Below the pieces are notes generated by a model. The model saw only the letters and a program-made list of their open reading frames with translations. It did no database searches and had not been told where the DNA came from. The translations under genes were made by a program, and so were the position numbers. From Psilocybe azurescens (taxonomy: Eukaryota > Basidiomycota > Agaricomycetes > Agaricales > Agrocybaceae), in NCBI GenBank assembly GCA_023853785.1, contig JAJIRX010000871.1:434001-498000 (forward strand): a stretch of 64,000 bases of DNA, in the 5' to 3' direction. Position 1 is the first letter of the stretch; each line of letters starts with the position of its first letter. Positions 1 to 13,060 of this stretch are shown piece after piece.

Positions 1-3000
1 CGTCCTTCCAAGTGGTCACATCTTCACCTACGGCGATAACCTCTCCTGACATGTCTGAGCAAGGAACAACGCCGTCTTTTCTGTTGTGGAGCGCATCTCG
101 TTAGAAAATCTGCTCTAACTCGAACAACGCAAATTAAGCTCTTACCCAACCGGATATGTGCCGCGAGAAATCGCCAGATCGCGATACTATTTCAAGAGAC
201 GTCGCACGGTTACAAACCGAGAACAATGTCATTTTGAAAACCACAAACCTGAAGAGAAACAGCGTGCACTTTAACCAAGACCTCGTTTGCTTTTGTTTTC
301 GCAACTGGGGCATCCTGTTTGCGAAGGTTCTCGTATGTTCCTACCTAAAAATGGTTGGGAACATTTCGCAAGCTAATGAAAAATTAAATCATACTTTTGT
401 GAGGACATACTGTTGAGTTTCAGTGGGGATAGAAGACATGTCAAAGGTAAGGTAATCGCGAAAGTCGGTTCTTGCGGTTTGAGAGCGGGGTAAGACACGA
501 CGTTTTTCGTCTTCACCTAGTTATAACCTTGAAATGCTGAGACATTATAGTGAACTTTGTTTCAGCGTCATAGTAGCGCAATATCGACCACAGAAGGAGC
601 TCCGAAAACCTGACACCATGGTTCCAAGATATCAGACAAAATGTCGGTGAGCTGGAGGCATATATTGAAGTTTAGTATTGGCTCCAATAATTGTCTACAA
701 TATATGGGTCGACGATGAGGAGAGGGAATTGAAAGACAAGACCAAGCCTCAGCACTCAGTATTTTCGGAAGGGATCAACATCGGTTGTTAGACCAAGTAA
801 GAGAAACAGGACCAACACCCCGGTAATTGCCGATTCTGCTACAACCGTGACCATCGTGAGAAATTCCTGTTTAGGTAATTAAAATTGGAAACCAAAATTA
901 GTTGATCTTTCAAGGTACTCTACAAACTATTCAGGCAGGCACGAATGGAAGAGCAAACGTTACTCTTCCATCATTGATTGTTTTGACTCCACCCAATAAT
1001 CAACTTAATACAAAAGACCTATAATAAGGTAAGTGGCGGACGTTGGTGCTGTTTAACGTTTGATATACATTGCGCCATCTTCAGTATTAAGCTGGTTTGC
1101 TTTTAGATGGGCCACTTGGAACTGGTTTCTTGTTTGAATTGTACGCTTGCAAACCGAATAAAGCGCTCGATACTCAATTCACCGTCTCCTAAAGAAGTCA
1201 AGGATAAACCACGGTGAGGCACCAACCTTCTGGGACTCTTATTCGCGGAGCCTGAGACAAGGCTGCAGATTTGTGCATGCTGCAAAGAACTGTTACGTGC
1301 TCGAAGCGGAGTTTCTGTATCGGCGCGGACATCCTTACATCAATCGAAGGGGCCAAATATGTGGTTACTCGTTAATGAATAACAACATTTTTGGTGAGGA
1401 CGCGCAGTTCGGCAGCAATGTGTCGACGCTTTGACATGCGCGGAGTAGGCGTCTACCGTGACCGTGATCCCCAGGGAGCTTGACTAAGGGCGCTATTATC
1501 GACACGAAGTTTACATGTAAACTGCGAAAACTGCCCCGAGGATTACCGTCAAACACCCCTAATTCGAACTCAGGCGCTTGCAACGGGTGTACGTATTCTT
1601 GGTAAAGTAAAGCATGGACATAAATATGTATGTGCTGAACTGGATTTGTTTGCAGCCAGTCCACGCAGCTGTTCACTCACCAATTGCTGACTGCTGACTG
1701 CGAGGCGCCTTCCATGAAGCTAAAATGTGATAGCAGGCAATAGCGGCACCTCGTGCACCTCGCAGACGATAAGCCGGGCATATTTTGCCTTGCTCCTTTC
1801 AGGGAAGTTATACCTGAGAATCACACCAACACCACCAGGCAGATAAAATATTCAGGCTAGCCCTGTTATTCACAATTTCGGAGTCAGTATGCGGGCGGAA
1901 TTTATGGGAAAAGCCGCTCCGGGCAGGCTCCAATACGTACTTAAGGCTGGACATGACAAAAACCACATACGCGATGCTTAGACATTTTAGCAAAAACCGA
2001 ATGAAAGGAATAGACGATCTTTCCGACTCGGAGGTCTAGGGAATCTCACAGCCTTTTCTTAATCTTTCTAGCGGTTCTTCTTATTGGTATCATGGAACAC
2101 TTTTTGTTTAGGTGGCACACTTAACGTCCATTGTCGGACATTGCCTGCCCGGCTGATTGCCATCCTACTGTGACTGATCTACACTGGATCTTCATGCCAT
2201 ATCTGACGCACCATCCTCGACGATTTGGGATACATCCCCATGCACGAATACTTTTTATCGACCGCATGATACCCCATTTCAAGCCCAGATGTATCTGCCT
2301 CATCACCTGAGTCCGAAAACGATGCTATATCAGCAATGCTCTGCTTCGTTTCCCTAGGATCGATGCTTATGCCTGGATTGGTGGTCTCTACAATCGGCAG
2401 ACGATCGATTTTATATCGAAATCCATGCAGCCTAGACCACAGCCTCGACAGGCTCAAATGGGACCATTTTCGTCAGATTCGCCTAGTATCTCTCGTCCTT
2501 TTCATGTGCCACAACATTCAACCACGGCGGTTGCCATGATTGGACGATATGGCGATAGTTCCGCAGAAGTTTCATCGCTCCTTACCAAAGTAACCCGGAC
2601 TTTACCTATGTCAGTACGTTAAGGTGGAGGATGGAATCTCTTTCCTGCTCTCATTAGCTCTTGGCCCGATTAATTATAAGCTAGTGCCTCCCCACGACCT
2701 TGCCCCCTTGCCTTCATTCAACTTGTCTTTTTTTATCAACTGGGACATGCAATTGAAGAAGCTAACCAATGAACTGGTGTGACAGGCCTATTTTCATACA
2801 TACTCCAAACACTCATTCCATACATCTTCAGGGACAATCAACAAGAGAATGAACCCAACAAACCGTCTTCATTCGCTAGCTTTGATGTCCTGCCAACCGG
2901 ACGACTAGTACATGAACTTTGCAATTAATTAACTGGGCTTAATGTGAACTGGTAAGCTCCTCCACAGAGGCCATACCCGCTCTTTGCGGAGCTCACACCC

Positions 3001-5037
3001 TTCTATAGTTCCATCATAAAGCGGGGAGGAGCCAGACCGCGCAGACTAGGTTCACACTCAATAAATCCATCGACACGACAATCCTCTGAGCGTAATACTG
3101 CTATCATTACCACTCTATCAGAAATGACCCCGAAGCAGTACAAGTTCATCATAGTTTGCAGCCTGACTTATCACTTCTGTCTTACTACTAACCTTCATTT
3201 CCAACGGCTAGGAATACATCAAACAATCTCACTAGAAGTGTGAGTGCATCAACGTGGACCGCAACTATCTTACGCCGCATCCACAGCAACGTTCTTGCCT
3301 GTCTCCCTTTAGAATCATGCCGGAACTAATGCGACAGGCATATATACCCCGGTTCTATTGCAGCATCCTTCGTTGGGGTCATCGTGGGTTTGGGTTGTCA
3401 AGATGGTCCTGGTCAGTGGTCCCGGACTGGTTGTGAGCATACTCACTGATATAAAATCATTATTTTTGGCCGGCAGGCTGGGGGATTATCTGACTTGACG
3501 TCAACATAGAATTTTAAAGCGTCTTCCAAGGCAACGGCCAGCTCTCTGGTATGATTCACTCCAGTGGCATGTCGTGGCTAGTACCGGCGACGTGCTGGTG
3601 CTAGTAGATTAACGAACGGGCCATGACAGAGCTATAGGATGTGAATATATCTCAACCACGCCCTTTCCTTTTCTCCAGTATTTTGCTCGTACATATATCC
3701 CAGTGGACCTGTTCAGATTTCTCCCACAAGTGATAAAAACCATTTGGACACTGAACAACGGTACCTGTTCACACCATCCAGGCCCAGCGCCCATCTTCTC
3801 ATCTGCTTATTCATACACCGCATTGTCTATATGGAACAAACACCTTTAGTCACCCTTGATGATCATCCTGCAGAACGTCGATATTAGGCTCAATGCTGTG
3901 GCCTATAGGCCCGAGAATTTAATAAATGAACTGCTCACATAAAGGCAGCAAGCTATGTATGCATCCAATTAACCCTTTGTACTCAACGTCTTCATTAATA
4001 TATTTTTGCTCCACGTATGTTTTGGTAATTAAACGACCATCAATCATGTGGGCGGGCATCAACAAGTACCGTTGCACAAACCCAGGAGGCGTTTTGCTTT
4101 ATCAAGCAAATATACCAGGTCACTGATACTTTTACACCGAGCAGGGACTGAGGTTAAAGACCTGCGCCTATGTACATGAATACTTGAATAATATATCAAA
4201 CCCCACGTTTTCGAGAGGGCCGAGCGGCACCGCCCCAACAGCACCCACAACGCACCTTTTACCCACACCCACGTTGTGTCTGCCGACCCATTTAAATTTT
4301 CATGGTCATGAGCAAATTTCAGTGGATGATGTATAAGGCCATTGGGATAGACCAGCGATAGGGAGAAAACGAGCCGATTTGGCGGATGGCCAGGACCCAT
4401 CTCATCATCTATATGATCATATTTATGAATTGAATTGAAAGAGTCGAAGCTCTCAAAAACCATATGCAAAATCCGTGGTGGAGTTAGAGGGGGGTTAAAA
4501 TTATCCATTGGTTTCCGACACACGGGTGAAGGTCAAAGTTTGGAATGCAAGGAGAAGACTGTTGTCTGTTTTCTCGGCTGGTTAACTACGGCCAAACTAA
4601 GTAATTTCGATGATGCAGTTACAAACTCAGCGCAGCTGTCAAACAATTTTCGGGCCGTGTTTCTGCTTCTTTCCCCATCTCGTAGTCATTCCCTGCGCCT
4701 GCAGAAGTGCTCGCGGCTTGAGTTTCTCAGGCTTGTCGTGAGTAAGTAACTCTTCCATTATGTATATGGCGCAGAAAAAGCCAAAAATACCAGCGTCCAT
4801 TGAACTACGTATTGCGCCCCATTATACCATCCGAAAGGGGGGGACCAAAACCCCACCCGTGCGGGTTGGATAGCTTTCCTGAGGCCGCCTTGATGATTAA
4901 GAACATTGGGTTATTCCTTTACAGTCCGCTGGGCAGCGTTTATTTTTAATCAAAATTGCATGGGATACAGATTGTATTACAAGAAATGGTCTAGAAATTG
5001 GAGCTGTAAAGTGACTGCGGTTGGCAAGGAAAGGGTT
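1..5037. other. Long stretch without a recognisable gene
   Basis: I see no exon chain with family similarity here. The longest open frame is 154 codons at 4059-4523 on the minus strand; it has no recognisable motif and no convincing splice partners. Open frames around 2179-2622 on both strands are low-complexity and unrecognised. A run of short exons from an unfamiliar gene could still be hidden here. Confidence 0.5.
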
Positions 5038-6241
5038 TCACGCCCCGGAAACTAGCCGATGTTTTGCATACTCTACAAAATCATCGATGGTAGATGGCCA
5101 TGCAGCTATGAGAGAAGAGGAAATAGGCATCAGTCTCCGAAGTTCTGCCTGAGAAACGTACGTACCCTCCATATCATAGTTCGAAAAAGTGGAATTGGTA
5201 GATTTGATGAAGTCGAGAAACTACAGTTATTGAGGCACAATGAGTGGTCAATTAATGAGAGAGTAAGTATCTCGCAGCGCACCATGACCCATGTATCTTT
5301 GCTGACACCTTTTGGCCTTTCTGATTCATGAAGTCGAACCACCACTGTATGTATTCTTCTTTCCAGCCTTCATCTCCATCCATTTTGACATCATCTTCAT
5401 CGTCATCAACTCGGGCCAATGCCCCTCCCTGAAATCCGTGAGGAAGAAGAAGACCCCAGAAAGCCTGGGCAGTCTCAAGACCTGTGTAATTTCGTCCTAT
5501 TAATTTCACCACCTAGATGAACCGATAGTATAGCTTACCGAGACTACGCTGTCCTTCTGAGCGGGCGAAGTCGAACGTGTGATTATACACTTTCTGGAAG
5601 TAATTGGGGTCTGATGCAAGTTGATCTCTCAGCCTTGTTAGAGCATTTTTCATGCCTGATATTGAGTCGGTTCTGTTGGCAAGTCCAAGTTGATTAAGCA
5701 CAAGGACGGTGGTTATACGAGAGAAAGGGGCAGCTACCCAATCGACTTCCAACCTTCCACCCACCCTGCTCTTGTCCACTGTCCTATTCTCGGCGACTTT
5801 AGATCATACGCGATTGCCAATAGCACAACATCTTCTGGGTCGACCTCTAGGTCTTCACAGAACTTGATTGTTCCATCTACTGTGATGTTCTCATCGTCTG
5901 GGTCTAATGAAGGATAGTTTCAATACAAGATAACGACTTGGAACAAACCCTCTCAACCTTTATATTTGTCGAACAGTTGGTTTAGTTTACTTGATGATGG
6001 TGCAGATGAATCTCCTTTCCGACGCCCCGAACTTGCAAAGGCGTTTGGGTTGGTGTAGTATGCATCAATGGCGATATCTAGTCGCTTGTGTGCCTCCATA
6101 AACTTTCTGGCATCCTTTGCCCTGATCAAGCGACATGATCAGTTGGAGATCGTGAATCCGAAGAATGCATCGGAGAACATACGAGGCTCCTGTAACCGAG
6201 CAGAACTGGGCAACATCGTTATCAAATTTCTTGTCAGGCAT
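5038..6241 (-). CDS. DCN1: DCN1-like cullin neddylation (E3 co-ligase) protein, one apparent frameshift
   Basis: DCN1/DCUN1D proteins bind cullins and the NEDD8 E2 enzyme and promote NEDD8 transfer, activating cullin-RING ubiquitin ligases. Seven exons fit GT-AG rules: 6241-6183, 6121-5958, 5903-5738, 5672-5539, 5481-5283, 5220-5166, 5105-5038, about 281 residues once one base is allowed for. The N-terminus starts MPDKKFDNDVAQFCSVTGAS and continues AKDARKFMEAHKRLD, a UBA-like domain. The PONY/cullin-binding part shows DPDDENITVDGTIKFCEDLE, SDPNYFQKVYNHTFDFARSE, AFWGLLLPHG and the terminal AWPSTIDDFVEYA. Exon 5 is one base short: the A-run at 5310-5313 (plus-strand T) must be five long to join GWKEEYIQWWFDFMNQKG to GVSKDTWVM. 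Everything downstream is conserved in the shifted frame, so I read a living gene with a sequence error, though a recent null allele is possible. Confidence 0.92.
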
Positions 6242-9200
6242 AACGAGATATCTTTGGGATGAAAGACCTTGCGAGTTGATCAGGGAAGAACACAAGGAGC
6301 TGGTACTGTTCGACTCAGTGCAACGTTCAGAGTCATCGCAGTATCCGCGATTAGTTCACGTGCTTCAGCCTTCGACGCAACCGCCACTTGGACGTAAAGA
6401 GAACAAATTCCTCCGCATCTGAGGATTGTACTGCGATGTATGGTACTTATATAGTACAGATACTTTCTCATTTGACATCTGCGCGGGTTTTCTTGAATAC
6501 TGCGCCCAGACTCCACAGCAAAGCAGGACGACTTCGGAAATAATTGCAGCCGCTAATGCCGACATTTCGGAGATTGAACATTTAGGTTGCCAAATACGGT
6601 GTCAGCACACTGGCCACAACAAGTTGGAGTCTTGAAAAAGAGTGCCTGTTCCAAAAGCTTACAGATTACACATCTCTGTCAAATCCCTGCATTGTCTGTA
6701 TCCCGTCCTGACAGGTGCCTGTCATTACATGACGATAGAACATAGCCTTGTACGAGAGCTATACTGCCTTCTAAACTTCAGGAGTGTAATGAATCATTTC
6801 ACTCTGCAAATTATTTACGACGGCACCTTGGCGCGACACCCACGCCGTCAAGAAATCCTCGTGTCCAGTCTTCTAGTCTGAATGTCTTCTATAGGCTGTA
6901 AGACTTACATACTCTTGACGGCTCGCCACTGCGCGTACATCTCTTGCATCTACGTGAACATCGGACCGTGTGCTTTGTTACCCTTAATTGTCTACTTCAG
7001 CCGAACTATAGCCATCTGGACGACGTCATACACCATTTGTAATGGGGGCACGTCCTCTGACAGATCATGCTTTCAAAAAAAAAAAACATAGCCTTGCAGA
7101 CGTCTGTGCATTTTGATATGTTTGCTCCAAGCCGAAACGAGCCTGCGACTGTACAATCATCGTGTCAATCTTACCCGGTCCTCTGTTCCTATTTTCATAA
7201 CAGATCCTTTGCGCTCTCACCTATGACATGACATGTCATTTGAAGACAGAGCTGACTGGCCGGAGTCTCTAATGACTACTTATAGGAACGCCCGACCCTT
7301 CCTTCTCCCAACGCCCGTATGCATCATTTACCCAAATCTCGTCAGTCAGTCAGGTCTGCCACACCACTCGCCTGTGTCGCCCCGGAAATAACTCCCGCCG
7401 CCGAGTGTCGTCTGCTCTTTCGGGTTTTCTCTCGAAGGTCTTCAGCTGGCGTGCCGGTGACTGATGAGCTGCCACCTGATTTCCTGAGCGTATTGTGTGA
7501 ACATATCATGATATACGTCCTTCTTCGAATACTCCTAATGCGATAGCATATATGACTATGATATGGCATGCACACGGCTCGCTCTGGAGTAGGGTCTTAG
7601 TTTGTAATAATTGATACCGACCAGCGGCCTACCGACGATGGGAGTGTTATGAATAGACCTTTACTCTTCGCAGACCACTTCTATATTTAAATTCCACAAA
7701 TGTTCCCTTTACTAACTGTCCATCGGTCTATTTCCTTCACAACCATCACGAGAGGCGCGTCGATTGAAATGCGCTCTCACACAAGTGTAATCGCATCAGG
7801 ACCATCGCTTCTACTCTGACACGGTTGCAGTCCGCGGCGCAGTCTCTTCTACGATCATATCATAGCCTGGCTCGTCTCTCCACTTCAAGCTCCATCCATT
7901 GTGAACCCCGGCGAGCCAACTACGATCTTATCACGAAAAGTGCCCTTTCTCATATGCGTCTTTTACCATCTCCGAACAAAGATATTTGTCGAACGCAAGA
8001 TGCTTTACATCCTTGTCAGTCTCCTTGTTTTTCTTTCATCCCGTCTAGTTCAGCCGATCTTACATGTCATCGCGGCGTCAGGACATTACTCATTGGACTT
8101 GGGAACCTGTCTAAAAATTGTCTAGAAGGATAATACTTAGATACCCATGACCCTTCTAATACTGGGAATTTGAAAGGAACTATGTACTTTAACTGTCAGT
8201 AAGACACTTCCAAACCTCACACCGCTTCACACCACTTACGGGGCCTTTAATTTGCGCCGGTGGCAACTTAATGGAATGTGAAACATGAAATATTAATATA
8301 AGGGTATTCAAGTCCAATGGCCCATGGCCATAGATGAATAAGACAATAACGCTGAATGAATGATTTTATGACACTGCCGGTCCAATAGCCCTGCTTCTTA
8401 CGGGTCCATCATGATCCTGTCCGAGACTCGAACCGGTGTGGCGCCAATGATTTACGTGGTTTGGTAGGCCGAAGAAGAGGCCTTACTTTTTAAAGTCGGG
8501 AAGTGGACACGGATCAGGAAGCAAAAGCAAAATGTTACTATCCGCGATCTGAGCATGGGGTCGAGGCTTGAGTAGCCGTGCGTTGCTCAAGCTTTTGAGC
8601 CACCTGTTATCGCCGTCGATTTGGAAGCGCGGGCGAAGGTGGGAAGCATGGTCTGGTCGGTGCTTATGCAACGCAACGCATTCTCGCGGGGACACATGAA
8701 GCACTGTTGACACAGCTGCGTCTTTGATCGATCGAAGGTGAATCCGCTTCCAAGTCCGTGAATCCGTCTAAGTTGAAAGCGTCAGGAGAATGACAAAGCG
8801 CGAGTGCGTAAACTCGACATACGTCGGGCGCGGAAACGGTGCAGAGCTATTCCGATGAGTTTCGTGAGGGCATTCCAAACTCAGAGTAAGAGCAACGTAA
8901 GGAAATTATCATCGTATGATGAAGATTGCGGCATCAGACAAAAAGTGCGATTTGTCAGGGTTGAATGTACAATTTCAGAAGGCTAATAAGATATGGAAAG
9001 CCCTGTTACTACGGAGTAGCCATTTAAAATTTGTCGACGATCACATACTAAATAAGGACCTAGCGAGTACCTGGAGTGCTTAAAACGACGAGGTCAAGCT
9101 TGTATAGTATCGAGGAACGTGATTGCTGTCAGAGTCCACCACTTCTTCTCAGTAAACCTCTTCAGGAATTAGGGAATAATCTAACGTATATGTTGAACGC

Positions 9201-10371
9201 GTGACCGCCAATTTATCGCCAAATAGCAGGCTCATGACATGCCATCACACGAACTCGATTATAGCAGGGCGCTTATTCAAGCTCAAGTAGGATGCCCACC
9301 ACTGACGTATTAGCCCTCCCTGCATCATCATCATCACCACCATCCATAAGCACTTAGCTGCTAAACACTTAAGCAATCAGTTCTGTCCAATTATAAAGCG
9401 GGGGTACTAGGAGACCACAGGCGGCATCCGGTAGTATATTTTTCAGGCACCGACGGAAGTATACCGTGTCCTTTATTTGGGCTTGCGAATATTATTTGAA
9501 TGAGGTCGGCTGTATTCGGCTCGCTCCGTTAAATCATCCATACCAGCCAAATTAAGCAGATCAGTTTCCATTTTCCCACGACCCTCATGGCATAAATAAG
9601 AGAGCGGAGAAATTCAAATCGATCATGATCAAGTCCACCTGATTTGCAAGATCGGGACTGCATCTGCCATGGCATGTCGGGCTGGGCAGGCGAAAGGCAT
9701 GCGATGACCTGCAATGACCCCATCGAAGCTGCTCAGCTGGCTACTTCAGAAGCTACTTATCCTATTTCTAAATACCAGAACTCTCACCTTGCCCGTCCGA
9801 ATGGGTTCTATAAACGCGTCGGGCGGGTTGTCATCGCTCCCTTTATGCAAAATCACCCCTTTTCCTTGTCTTTCAATCTCATGATTACGATCTGTTCCAC
9901 TGGAAGCCTTCTGACGGCCATTGCTAACTATTGGATTTCTCAAAACCCACTTTTAATGTGGTGCTTTGTACCCTAATCTTGCTACGAGCGGAGATGACAT
10001 TAAGAGATAACTTCCGAGTGTACATACACATTCCAAAATGAGATCCAAGACACGGAATGTGCAGATCCGTATACTTTATTGATACAGGACAAGAGGAGTG
10101 AGTCACTAGACGACGACTATAGTAGATCGGGTTCGTGGCGACCGCTACAAGAATTATCGAGGCTGCGCAAGAAATTGTGTGTAGGGATGGGCATAATAAT
10201 GGACTTGAGCACAGAAAGTCCGACGGTGGTATAGACAAATGATGAATGGGGGAAGGGTGGTATCTTGCAAAAGAAGGGGCCGAGGAGGCGGCGTGAAGTC
10301 GTGTGCATGAATTCATTATCTATAGAACAAGTGGGAGGATGATGGATGATGGTCATGATGAGGCTGATGAT
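6242..10371. other. Intergenic stretch without a recognisable gene
   Basis: About 4 kb between the DCN1 start and the end of the 273-aa protein. Open frames at 6280-6635, 7319-7575, 7825-8133, 8483-8713, 8804-8986 and 9529-9976 show no family similarity that I recognise. A short CAT/CAC trinucleotide stretch lies near 9327-9353 and a 10-base A run near 7075-7086. Confidence 0.45.
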
Positions 10372-11245
10372 TCATGTTCGAACGATAACACGCCTTGTGT
10401 GTTTTCCGGCTCGCCTTCGTTCCGCAAACGGCATTGGCCGCCTCCAAGACTCGTCAGGGTCGTAGTCCTCCGCTGAGTATTCGGGTTTCGAACCTGGAGG
10501 ACCAGGAGGAACCATGTCTTGCGGTGGAGTCCGCATACCCGCTTGATGCAACGACGGCGAATGCTGTGATGGATTTGTCGACATATGTGGAGTGCTCGTG
10601 GAAGAGGAAGGGAAGAGTGGAGCCGGTGCTACGGCGATTGTCGTTCCTCTTTGTGTTGGTCGTGAGGTCGAACTTGTGTATGATAATGCAGCCGATGATT
10701 GCACAGGGGAATGATGAGGCGCAGTCGATGATGAAGGGGGAGGACCATTTAGCCAGGGGCGAGTAGTGCTTACAGGTCTTGATTTCACGGGTTCAGGTTC
10801 TGAACCATGAGGAAAGTCAACTTCAACCCGAACGCGCACGATTTCCTTCCCCGCCTGGGCAAAGAACGCGCGCTCCTGGCGCTGGAAAAAGCCGCTGGTA
10901 GGACCGGGGCGCATTTCCGGGAAATTGTCGGGCGGCGCAGGGGGAAACATGGCCATCAAGTCGTGTCCCGTCGGAGGTGTAGGATAATTGCGATGTGTCG
11001 TGTCAGGGGCCTGGCTCAAATCGACATCTTGAAAGAAATAAGGAAGTTACGAGGTGTATATATTAACGATACCACGTACCTCGCAGAGAACTTGGTGACA
11101 AAGGTCTGCGTAAACGGCCATTGGCGACTGGAGGAGAATGGCCATTGGGAGGTCTGTAATGCGGGCTGTGGTCTCCTGGTGAGGTTGTAGATGCAGTAGG
11201 AGATGGAGAGGGCGAGACAGGACGTAAATGATAGGTAGCCGACAT
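10372..11245 (-). CDS. Conserved fungal hypothetical protein, proline/serine-rich, 273 aa
   Basis: Two exons (11245-11080 and 11027-10372) joined by a 52-nt intron with donor gtacgt and acceptor ttcaag keep the frame and give 273 residues. The N-terminal third is Pro/Ser-rich, beginning MSATYHLRPVSPSPSP. It is followed by a well-ordered-looking block with PPTGHDLMAMFPPAPPDNFP, FFQRQERAFFAQAGKEIVRV and VEVDFPHG, a Ser/Thr/Pro-rich linker, and a basic tail with DESWRRPMPFAERRRAGKH. There is no signal peptide or membrane segment. The middle block looks like a conserved signature of a basidiomycete family, but I do not know its function. An intact TATATAAG lies upstream on the same strand. The open frames on the plus strand here are shadows. 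Confidence 0.8.
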
Positions 11246-11283
11246 TGGGGGAAGTAGTGTTTCGGAATATTGTTATGGGCGTT

Positions 11284-11292
11284 CTTATATAG
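11284..11292 (-). promoter_or_regulatory. TATA box of the 273-aa protein gene
   Basis: On the minus strand the sequence reads CTATATAAG about 40 bp upstream of the ATG at 11245, a normal distance for a short fungal 5' leader. Seen in sequence; its use is inferred. Confidence 0.5.
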
Positions 11293-12435
11293 TCACGGCT
11301 TGCGGAGACAGAGCTTTTCAGAAGCGATCGCAGAAAGAAGGTCGACCATCGGTTCATCAGATCGGAACTGGCTCATGGATCGTAGATCCAGCTCAGTTCA
11401 CTGCACCTTTACTACACCTTGACAACCCTATACTAAGCGCTGGCTCAGCCTCTTTCCAGTAACTTTATGGGAGCTGACGTTGAATACGTTAGATCTGACA
11501 GAAACCGCTCATATGGGAAGAGTTCATTTGTTCGTATCTCCTTCCCATATATTATCGCCGTATATGTCGGCTCAAAGCACTATATTTACCGCTACGTCTT
11601 ACCCAACAGATTCGTGTCAATCTGCAAGCCATTGTCTCAGCAGAATGAAAGCTCAACCAGCATCCAGTCTATCTGTCATTGACTGTGATAAATTGAAGGT
11701 CATTTTGCTCAGTAATCATGTCGCGATCAGCTGCAGCGAGGCACTCACTCACTGCCTCTGGCACTGCCAGCGTTTTTAACAGACTATCCCGGATATGGAG
11801 GCAATCAGACGCCATGAGATGACGGAGATGTTGTGAGTGACGTTAACCTGTAAGGTCTCACCTCATTACATACATGGCCGCCTGCGTGGCAGCGGCGATG
11901 TGCATGTACTCTCGACTTATCGGTAATAGCGAGATCCGTGAGGCATAGGCGGACGGACCAACCTTCACAATACGCTATATTTTTGTGTAGAAACTCGGGA
12001 CCCAGAAGGACATCTGATGTTGTTGCTTCGAGGGTGCATGATCATGCCTGCTCTAGGTCTCCGGACGACGGTCGATCGAAATTAGGCACCCTGGCACTTC
12101 AAAGGTATTTGCATTGACATGATCAACGGAGTATTCTGGATATCAGCACCACAGGAAGGCCGTGACCATAGTGTACGTCGCTACAAAGGGTCAGATGTTC
12201 AGCACACCGCCGAACCAGTATATCGATGTCCAAGTGGTGTTGCCGTTGTTCGCTGTCGTCTTACAGCTTGCGGATGTCCACTGTCAGAGTTCAGCGAAGA
12301 GCATATGCAGTCGATCGAAAGAATACATGATGAATGCAATCCAAGTTTAAGTACTCCTGTTCAATCAATTACCTCTTGTTTGGCGGTGCTTATGTCGTCT
12401 TCAGTCATCCAACCATCACGAATGTGACTCAGTCA

Positions 12436-13060
12436 TTGACGTCTTTTCTTCCGCTTCTTTTTCAAGCTGTTTGAAGAAAAGGCTTGCAATCCGTCGAACT
12501 GCGCAGCACCGTCGCATGTATACTTAGCTGGGCTTCTGCCCAAAGCCACTTTCATCGAGACGTGGATCTTTTTATAGTCCACATTGAAGGTGTGTTGGTT
12601 GTCTAATAGTTGAGAGCTTTTGACTCGGATCATTATAGCCACACAGCTCCCAGGAAGACCAGAACTAGCCAGAACATGGACAATGCGGACGTTCTCTTTA
12701 TCAATAGGACCGTGAGGAATTCTTTCTTCTTGGTATGAGCACACTGATGGGGATCGGCAGGCGGCAGTTATATTCGACCTATTGCGTAACTCGGCTGGCT
12801 ATAGTAGTAGCGAGTTGCTTATTGCTATTGGAGGGCCATGACCTGAGAATCGTGTCCTGAAGAGTGGGGGAACCACCCGCAAAGAGCGGGCGCGTCTCAC
12901 ACCATTTTCTGCCTGCACATGCCGGTGTTGGGAAAGAATTATTCTTCTTTCGAGCCAACCGGTAACCCCATACTACACAGCTATCTCTGATCAGGGCCAG
13001 CAAGGCAGAAGACATTGGATCTTCTATCGCCTTCTTCGGGGAGGCCGTGTCTCCATACAA
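12436..13060 (-). other. Possible unidentified coding region
   Basis: Two consecutive minus-strand open frames have protein-like composition. The first (13060-12782) begins MYGDTASPKKAIEDPMSSAL and contains ALLALIRDSCVVWGYRLARK. The second (12744-12436) contains VRIVHVLASSGLPGSC and ends in a basic tail KKKRKKRRQ that resembles a nucleolar or nuclear localisation signal. The obvious intron between them (donor after AGCCGA, acceptor before TGTGCTC) does not keep frame, so the link needs either another splice form or a missing base. I do not recognise the family. Frames further upstream to about 13990 could be 5' exons. Confidence 0.22.

Noticed and set aside
8415..8455. tRNA B-box-like GGTTCGAGTC on the minus strand
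   Set aside because: The neighbouring bases do not form a T-stem and no acceptor stem or A-box can be placed.
10395..11190. Plus-strand frames of 123 and 127 codons overlapping the 273-aa protein gene
   Set aside because: They are antisense shadows; the minus strand has conserved sequence, a valid intron and a TATA box.
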